Source of the DNA: Candidatus Amesbacteria bacterium RBG_19FT_COMBO_48_16
GTDB taxonomy: Bacteria > Patescibacteriota > Microgenomatia > CAZETR01 > Amesbacteraceae
NCBI GenBank assembly: GCA_001775555.1
Contig: MEXE01000014.1
Span: 1 to 10,361, forward strand
Length of the DNA: 10,361 nt
Direction of reading: 5' to 3'
Positions within the stretch are counted from its first letter, which is position 1; every line of letters starts with the position of its first letter. The translations under genes and the position numbers were made by a program. Below, in pieces: positions 5,475-10,361 of the stretch. The notes beneath the pieces were generated by a model that searched no databases, was not told where the DNA came from, and saw only the letters and a program-made list of their open reading frames with translations.

Positions 5475-7016
5475 GTGGCTGATAAAGCGTTAAAGGTACT
5501 TTTTGTTTCCGCCGAAGTCGCTCCGTTTTCTTCCGTCGGAGGATTGTCCCAAGTCTCCTATTTCCTTCCCCGGACTTTAGCCAAAACGGGAGTAGACATT
5601 CGCATATTCACCCCGAAGTACGGAACAATCAACGAGTCTAAATTTCCCGTCCGGATGGAAATTGAAGGTTTGCGGATACCGACGGGAGAAATAGAAAATA
5701 GCGATCACCCGACAGATTTGGTCGCAAACGTAAAAACATTCCGGGAGAAAAAAATGGGTTTTCCCCCGGTCTATTTCCTGGAAAACCAGGAGTATTTTGA
5801 AAAAAGGGCTAATGTTTACGGTTATTCCGACGACCATATCCGGTTCGGTCTGCTTTCCCGGGGAGCTCTGGAGTTTATCAGATCCCAAAATTTCATACCT
5901 GACTTGGTTCATCTCAATGACTGGCATACGGCCTACTTCGCCAATTATTTCCAGGATTACTGTTCTGACGACCCTATTTTGAAAAAGACTGCCATTCTTC
6001 TGTCGGTTCATAACCTCTTTCAGGGAAATTTTGATTTTGAACACGCCAAGGATTTGGACTTTGACGACGGAAAGGGAAAACTGGCTTCACTTTATTCCGA
6101 AAGGTTCCTTAAACAGAATGCTCTCAAACGCGGGGTAATGCGGGCGGATGTGGTCAACACTGTCTCAGAAACTTATGCCTCTGAAATTATTCTGGACGAA
6201 TATGGTAAAGGCCTGCACAACCTTTTTAAAGAGGTTCGGGGAAAAGTATTTGGAGTTCTAAACGGCCTCGATTATAAAGACTTCAATCCGCAAACAGACA
6301 AGTTGATCAGACGCAACTACAACTATCGCAATCTGAATTTACGCTCTGAAAATAAAGCCGACTTGCAAAAGCAGTTCAATCTCACCATTGATCCCGCCAT
6401 CCCTATACTTTGTTTCTGGGGCAGAATGGACACCCAAAAAGGTATCGATCTTATTATGGATACCGCAGTTTTTATTCTGGACGAAATGAATATCCAATTG
6501 GTGGTAATGGGCCAGCCGGGGGAGGATAGATACCGCCAATTTTTCACTGAGTTGGAGAAAAACTATCCCGGACAGGTCGGTACCCACCTGATGAGTGATT
6601 TTGCCTTACCGCATAGGATTGTATCCGGGGCTGACATGCTCTTAATGCCCAGCAAGTATGAACCTGGGGGAATCGTAGCTGTGGAAGCACTGCGCTACGG
6701 TTGCATCCCGATCGTTAGGTCAACCGGAGGATTAGCAGACATTGTCATCAACTTTGATCCGGCAAAAAATATCGGCAACGGTTTTACTTTCAAAAAATAT
6801 ACCCGGGAAAATTTTCTGGTAGCGATCGTTCGGGCTCTGGAAACTTACAAAAATAGTGTTACCTGGAACCGGATAGTAAAAAGGGCTATGCAGGCCGATT
6901 TTTCCTGGAATAAATCAGCCCAAAGTTATCTCGATTTATATAACCGCGCCATTGAATTTCGCCGGGAAAAACTTCAGCCAAATCCCCCGATGGCTTTTAA
7001 GCAGACAGTATCTTAA
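5475..7016 (+). CDS. glgA: glycogen/starch synthase-like glycosyltransferase (GT5)
   Basis: 513 aa from GTG 5475, which puts ALKVLFVSAEVAPF at residue 5, as in GlgA proteins. The fold is GT-B. Visible family marks are EVAPF..VGGLSQV (14-27), HLNDWHTA (146-153), SVHNLFQGNF (177-186), VNTVSETYASEI, GVLNGLDYKDFNP, GRMDTQKG (316-323), MPSKYEPGG (391-399) and RSTGGLADIV (415-424). Bacterial GlgA transfers glucose from ADP-glucose to the non-reducing end of an alpha-1,4-glucan in the cytoplasm. Oddities: the KTGGL lysine that helps bind the nucleotide sugar in GlgA is Ser20 here, and EPCGL reads EPGGI. The sugar donor is therefore uncertain. Length is close to the usual 480-520. It is the first gene of the operon; the GH57 gene follows 9 bases after its stop and the phosphorylase comes next, which supports a role in glucan storage. 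No Shine-Dalgarno is present. Confidence 0.85.
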   Translation: MADKALKVLFVSAEVAPFSSVGGLSQVSYFLPRTLAKTGVDIRIFTPKYGTINESKFPVRMEIEGLRIPTGEIENSDHPTDLVANVKTFREKKMGFPPVYFLENQEYFEKRANVYGYSDDHIRFGLLSRGALEFIRSQNFIPDLVHLNDWHTAYFANYFQDYCSDDPILKKTAILLSVHNLFQGNFDFEHAKDLDFDDGKGKLASLYSERFLKQNALKRGVMRADVVNTVSETYASEIILDEYGKGLHNLFKEVRGKVFGVLNGLDYKDFNPQTDKLIRRNYNYRNLNLRSENKADLQKQFNLTIDPAIPILCFWGRMDTQKGIDLIMDTAVFILDEMNIQLVVMGQPGEDRYRQFFTELEKNYPGQVGTHLMSDFALPHRIVSGADMLLMPSKYEPGGIVAVEALRYGCIPIVRSTGGLADIVINFDPAKNIGNGFTFKKYTRENFLVAIVRALETYKNSVTWNRIVKRAMQADFSWNKSAQSYLDLYNRAIEFRREKLQPNPPMAFKQTVS

Positions 7017-7025
7017 GATTATGTC

Positions 7026-8498
7026 ATGTATTGGGCCAACTTTCTTCATCTTTACCAGCCGGCAGACCAGATTCCGGAAATTTTCGACAGAGTAGTAGCG
7101 GAAAGCTATCGCCCGCTGGTCCAGCTCCTTCTCGATCACCCTCAAGTCAAAATCACTCTTAATATCAGCGGTGTTCTCACCCGCCAGCTTTGGCAGGCCA
7201 ACCATCGTGACATCGTTTCCGGCTTGGCCACAGCCGCAAATCGAGGCCAGATCGAATTTACCGAGAGTGCTATGTACCATCCTCTCCTGCCGTTTCTCCC
7301 CGCAGACGAAACCATCCGCCAAATCCGGTTAAACCGCGATACCAACCGGAAACTTTTGGGTTCTTCATATCAGCCGAAAGGTTTTTTCCCTCCGGAAATG
7401 GCATACAGCCCCGAAATATTGCCTATTTTAGTCAAACTGGGTTTTGAGTGGATTATTCTTGATGAAATTGCTTTCAACGGCCGGGTCAGGCAGGCGGCCA
7501 GAAATTGCACTTATCAAATTGCCGCCACCCCACTGCGGGTATACTTTCGGGAGCGGAACCCCTCAAATCTGATTATGACCGGTTTAGTCCGAAATAACGC
7601 CGACCTGCAGGAGGTAATGGGCGATGAATTTCCCCAAAAGCATTTCCTAATTACTGGAATGGACGGGGAGACATTCGGCCATCATCGGCCGGGTCTGACG
7701 GAACTTCTGGTCCAGCTTTTGACCTCGACTGAATTTGACCATGTGTTTTTCTCCCAGCTCCCGGGCTTTTTCCCCAAAACTACCGTTGTTTCTCCCTTAG
7801 TTTCCACTTGGGCATCTACCGAAAAGGATATTACGGAAAAACGCCAGTTTTTGACCTGGAAAGATCCCGAAAATCCCATTCACAAACTGCAGTGGCAGTT
7901 CCAAAAGCTGGTATTGGACTCTGTCAAAAAAATTAATACCGGTACTGCCCGGGAGAAACTTGACCGGGCATTGGCTTCGGACCAGTTTTTCTGGGCCAGC
8001 GCCAAACCCTGGTGGTCGCTGGAAGTCATAGAACACGGTGCCTGGCAGATGCTGGATACTATCAGAAGCCTTCCCCGCGCCCAAAAAGCTTTGCTGATTC
8101 AGGCAGAGAGCCTATATCATCAGATCATAGCCTGCGCTTTCCAGTGGCAGCGTACGGGTGTAGTCAGAAAAGCGTACCGGAATTACCGGGAAACCCCGCG
8201 CGTACCTTTCAAAGAGCGTACGATCGGTGCGGGAGAGCCGTGGGTTTATAAAGCTTTTATAGAGCTTTTAGAACAGGCGATGAGGCAAGCGGCAATCAAG
8301 AAAAATTTCGAAGGTGCTATTCTCTGGCGGGACGCCATCTGGAAATTAGATACCCAAAATGATATTTATGACGCCATCCATGCAGTCGACTTACTGCGCA
8401 GGCAGATCCCGGACTCCCAAGTGTTGGCTATGATCGGCAAATACCGCCGGGAGTATGAGCGGCACGTATCCGGCCAGCCGGAACAGAGAGGAACATAA
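7026..8498 (+). CDS. GH57 family glycoside hydrolase or glucanotransferase
   Basis: 490 aa. The N-terminal (beta/alpha)7-type GH57 domain shows motif 1 as HLYQP (8-12), motif 2 as GQIEFTESAMYHPLLP (74-89), motif 3 as GFFPPEMAYSPE (119-130) with Glu124 as the likely nucleophile, and motif 4 as GMDGETFGHH (211-220) with Asp213 as the likely acid/base. The second half has DQFFWASAKPWW (319-330) and helical segments typical of the GH57 C-terminal region. GH57 contains alpha-amylases, 4-alpha-glucanotransferases, amylopullulanases and branching enzymes. Motif 4 here (DGETFGHH) differs from the DTELFGHWW style I associate with GH57 branching enzymes, so specificity is open. There is no signal peptide, so it is cytoplasmic. 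The start is forced: a stop lies four codons upstream in frame. The gap to the previous gene is 9 bases, and the stop TAA overlaps the next ATG by one base. Confidence 0.85.
   Translation: MYWANFLHLYQPADQIPEIFDRVVAESYRPLVQLLLDHPQVKITLNISGVLTRQLWQANHRDIVSGLATAANRGQIEFTESAMYHPLLPFLPADETIRQIRLNRDTNRKLLGSSYQPKGFFPPEMAYSPEILPILVKLGFEWIILDEIAFNGRVRQAARNCTYQIAATPLRVYFRERNPSNLIMTGLVRNNADLQEVMGDEFPQKHFLITGMDGETFGHHRPGLTELLVQLLTSTEFDHVFFSQLPGFFPKTTVVSPLVSTWASTEKDITEKRQFLTWKDPENPIHKLQWQFQKLVLDSVKKINTGTAREKLDRALASDQFFWASAKPWWSLEVIEHGAWQMLDTIRSLPRAQKALLIQAESLYHQIIACAFQWQRTGVVRKAYRNYRETPRVPFKERTIGAGEPWVYKAFIELLEQAMRQAAIKKNFEGAILWRDAIWKLDTQNDIYDAIHAVDLLRRQIPDSQVLAMIGKYRREYERHVSGQPEQRGT
8485..8492 (+). promoter_or_regulatory. 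Shine-Dalgarno site of the phosphorylase gene
   Basis: AGAGAGGA ends 5 bases before ATG 8498, inside the end of the GH57 gene. It is the clearest ribosome binding site in the window. It fixes the start of the downstream gene and shows that this organism does use Shine-Dalgarno sites at internal operon genes. Confidence 0.7.
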
Positions 8499-10003
8499 TG
8501 GTTGCCTATTTTTGTCTCGAATATGCTTTTGACGACAATCCCGATTTTTATCGCGGCGGTCTGGGGGTTTTATCCGGCGACCTGCTTCTCCAGGCCGAAA
8601 AAGATAACTTTCCTCTGGTAGCTCTGGGCCTGTACTATTCGCATTCTTCCGAATTCAATCTCGTTCGCGACTCCGATCATGAAATTGTCAAAATCCCGGT
8701 CGAAGTAGGGGATCATGTTGTAGCAGTTCAGGCTTGGGCCAAATCATTCGGCCAAAACCAACTCCTGCTTCTTGATTCAAATTTGCCCGAAAATTCTCCG
8801 GAGGATCGCAAAATTTGTCAGCTTCTTTACGATCCGGACAAATTAACCATGCTGAAGCAGCAGCTAATTTTATGTATCGGGGGAGTCAGGCTGTTACGCC
8901 AGCTGGGTATTCCGGTCGACGTCTATCACCTTAATGAAGGCCATACGGCCATGGTTCTTTTGGAACTCGGCCGGGAAAACCAGGAACTTTACCGCCGTAC
9001 AGTCGCCACCAAGCACACAATTTTCTTCGGCGCCGGTCTCCATTTGACCCCCGGGGAATTATCCGCCGGTCTGTCGCTCTTCTTCAAGAAATATGGTATG
9101 GATTTCGCTGCCTTTTTTAAATTAGGGGAACACTCCAAACATCCGGGTTTATTTTCCACCACTAATTTTTTGCTGCGGCATGTTAACCGCGCCTGCGGAG
9201 TATCCAAGTCGCACGTCTTTTTCGAGAAAAAGGCTCATTCCGAAAGCAGGTTAATCCCGATTACCAACGGTGTTTTTACCCCTCGTTGGCAGATTCCCGA
9301 TTTACCCAAAAATCCCTGGCCTGTTCATCTCAGGCAGAAGAAATACCTGCTCGACAAAGTCAGGGAAAAAACCGGTCACGAACTGGCAAATGATAAGTTG
9401 ACCATCGTCTGGTCGCGCCGCTTAGTCAAATACAAAAGGCCGGAGCTTCTCTTCAATAATTTAGACCAGCTTTCCCGAATCGTAAACGATTCCCTTCGTC
9501 CGGTGCAATTTATTATCGCGGGTCTTACCAATTATTTGAACCCCGACGAATCGGATATTTTAAATATCCTCGACCAGGCGGTCAACCGTCCGGATTTATC
9601 CGGAAAAGTCGTTTTCTGGCCGGATTACGACATTACCTTGGCCAAAATATTTACCAGCGGTGCGGATGTCTTACTCAATACTCCGATGACCGGTCTCGAA
9701 GCCTGCGGGACGAGCGGAATGAAAGCCGGTTTAAACGGCGTTCTCTCTTTTTCCGTAAGCGACGGCTGGTATGCCGAGGTAAATCTGCCGGATTTCGGCT
9801 GGGTCCTGCCCGAAGAGGGGATAAATACCGAAATCTATCGCCTAATCAGTGAGCAGATTGCCCCTCTTTACTACCAAAGAGACGCTTCCGGCACTCCCGT
9901 TCAATGGGTATCCCGGATGGAAAAGACTATCCAATTGGTAGAGAATAATTTTACGTCAGAACGGATGCTCAAAGACTACCGGGAAAAACTATATTCCTAC
10001 TAG
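8498..10003 (+). CDS. glgP: short-form alpha-glucan (glycogen/starch) phosphorylase, GT35
   Basis: 501 aa. It releases glucose-1-phosphate from alpha-1,4-glucans using phosphate and pyridoxal phosphate. Visible marks are AYFCLEY...YRGGLGVLSGD (3-28), VYHLNEGHTA (142-151), HTIFFGAG (173-180), PITNGVFTPRW (254-264), SRRLVKYKR (306-314; the phosphate-site Arg and Lys of the RRfatYKR motif), FWPDYD, and LEACGTSGMKAGLNG (400-414), where Lys409 should bind PLP and Glu401 the sugar. Length is at the short end: many bacterial short-form enzymes exceed 550 aa and classical ones exceed 750. The first residue sits just before the conserved AYF.xEY block, so there is no N-terminal extension. The usual AGKAHP segment reads AGLTNY (341-346), losing its lysine. 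ATG 8498 is fixed by a Shine-Dalgarno and a one-base overlap with the GH57 stop. The 3' end overlaps the convergent HD gene by 15 bases. Confidence 0.88.
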   Translation: MVAYFCLEYAFDDNPDFYRGGLGVLSGDLLLQAEKDNFPLVALGLYYSHSSEFNLVRDSDHEIVKIPVEVGDHVVAVQAWAKSFGQNQLLLLDSNLPENSPEDRKICQLLYDPDKLTMLKQQLILCIGGVRLLRQLGIPVDVYHLNEGHTAMVLLELGRENQELYRRTVATKHTIFFGAGLHLTPGELSAGLSLFFKKYGMDFAAFFKLGEHSKHPGLFSTTNFLLRHVNRACGVSKSHVFFEKKAHSESRLIPITNGVFTPRWQIPDLPKNPWPVHLRQKKYLLDKVREKTGHELANDKLTIVWSRRLVKYKRPELLFNNLDQLSRIVNDSLRPVQFIIAGLTNYLNPDESDILNILDQAVNRPDLSGKVVFWPDYDITLAKIFTSGADVLLNTPMTGLEACGTSGMKAGLNGVLSFSVSDGWYAEVNLPDFGWVLPEEGINTEIYRLISEQIAPLYYQRDASGTPVQWVSRMEKTIQLVENNFTSERMLKDYREKLYSY

Positions 10004-10361
10004 AGACTCATATTTAGCCACAAGTATTTTCCAGGCATTTGTATCGCTGATAACCGCAGAAGATATGTCAATAAAATATTTCATTTTTTCCAATAAGAAA
10101 TCGTAATCCTCTTTACTTTTGGCTAATTGGTAATAGTCACTATTGTCCAAGATGTCATAAGTTCTTATAAGTAAAGCTTCTTGGCCGCCCCCCAGGTTTC
10201 TTTGGTATGCTTCCTGATACCTCAGTCTTTTGTCCGGGATAGATTTGTCAAAAGTTAACGTTTTTACAAGATTTGCGACTTTGTCTCCAAACGCAGACCT
10301 TATTAATTCCAAAGAAACTTTAGTATCCTCCAAGGCATCGTGAAGTATACCGGCTATTACC
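9989..10361 (-). CDS. RelA/SpoT-type HD-domain hydrolase (partial, 5' end outside window)
   Basis: The minus frame is open from the right edge to TAG 9989-9991. A TTG at 10331-10333 could be mistaken for a start, but the frame continues upstream with VIAGILHDA, giving the motif ILHDALEDTKVSLELI. H and D (10337-10342) plus E and D (10325-10330) match the HDxxED metal and catalytic site of (p)ppGpp hydrolases. FGDKVANLVKTLT then follows the known FGxxVAxLVxGVT pattern. Further on, RTYDILDN (about 10142-10165) lines up with the ADRLHN motif and keeps its Asp and Asn. The C-terminus is short, with no synthetase, TGS or ACT domain, so this is a stand-alone HD protein. Alarmone or related nucleotide hydrolysis is the best guess; substrate is unproven. 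Its 3' end overlaps the phosphorylase gene by 15 bases. Confidence 0.75.
   Translation of the reverse strand, partial: VIAGILHDALEDTKVSLELIRSAFGDKVANLVKTLTFDKSIPDKRLRYQEAYQRNLGGGQEALLIRTYDILDNSDYYQLAKSKEDYDFLLEKMKYFIDISSAVISDTNAWKILVAKYESLVGI

Noticed and set aside
10331..10333. TTG as the true start of the HD hydrolase
   Set aside because: It falls inside the HDxxED motif; the frame continues upstream to the window edge with family-consistent residues.
1..10361. TGA recoded as glycine, as in some CPR lineages
   Set aside because: No gene here ends in TGA, which is mildly notable for ten stops. But all genes are full length under the standard code, with no in-frame TGA and plenty of GGN glycine codons, so nothing requires recoding.

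Overview
The window looks like a piece of a Candidate Phyla Radiation (Patescibacteria) genome, most likely a Microgenomates-type lineage. This is inferred from gene content and style, not from a marker gene. The clues are tightly packed genes with 3' overlaps, a large multi-membrane protein of a kind I associate with CPR genomes, secreted cohesin-like proteins with Pro/Thr linkers and a Cys-rich LPxTG protein, very short or absent 5' leaders, and a minimal alpha-glucan gene set. All ten visible stops are TAA or TAG; I see no sign of a recoded TGA.

Layout. Bases 1-215 hold the 3' end of a plus-strand membrane protein, which overlaps tail to tail with a large minus-strand membrane protein (153-1679). 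A short divergent promoter region follows. Three plus-strand genes (1764-4944) then encode secreted, membrane-tethered paralogues built on one cohesin-like beta-sandwich domain. The first ends in a well-formed dockerin. The third ends in an 8-Cys module and an LPQTG sortase signal. Next is a small two-helix membrane protein (5042-5326) with its own strong promoter, bracketed by copies of a perfect 10-base-arm palindrome.

Bases 5475-10003 form a three-gene alpha-glucan operon: a GT5 glycogen/starch synthase-like glycosyltransferase, a GH57 enzyme and a short GT35 phosphorylase. Together they could extend, reshape and phosphorolyse a storage glucan. No ADP-glucose pyrophosphorylase is present in the window. 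The right edge carries the 3' part of a minus-strand RelA/SpoT-type HD hydrolase, which overlaps the phosphorylase gene by 15 bases.

The most interesting parts are the possible cell-surface cohesin/dockerin/sortase assembly, the palindrome-flanked orphan gene, and the -10 boxes that lie 6 to 13 bases from start codons. The last point suggests leaderless or nearly leaderless mRNAs for operon-leading genes, whereas some downstream genes keep a Shine-Dalgarno sequence.
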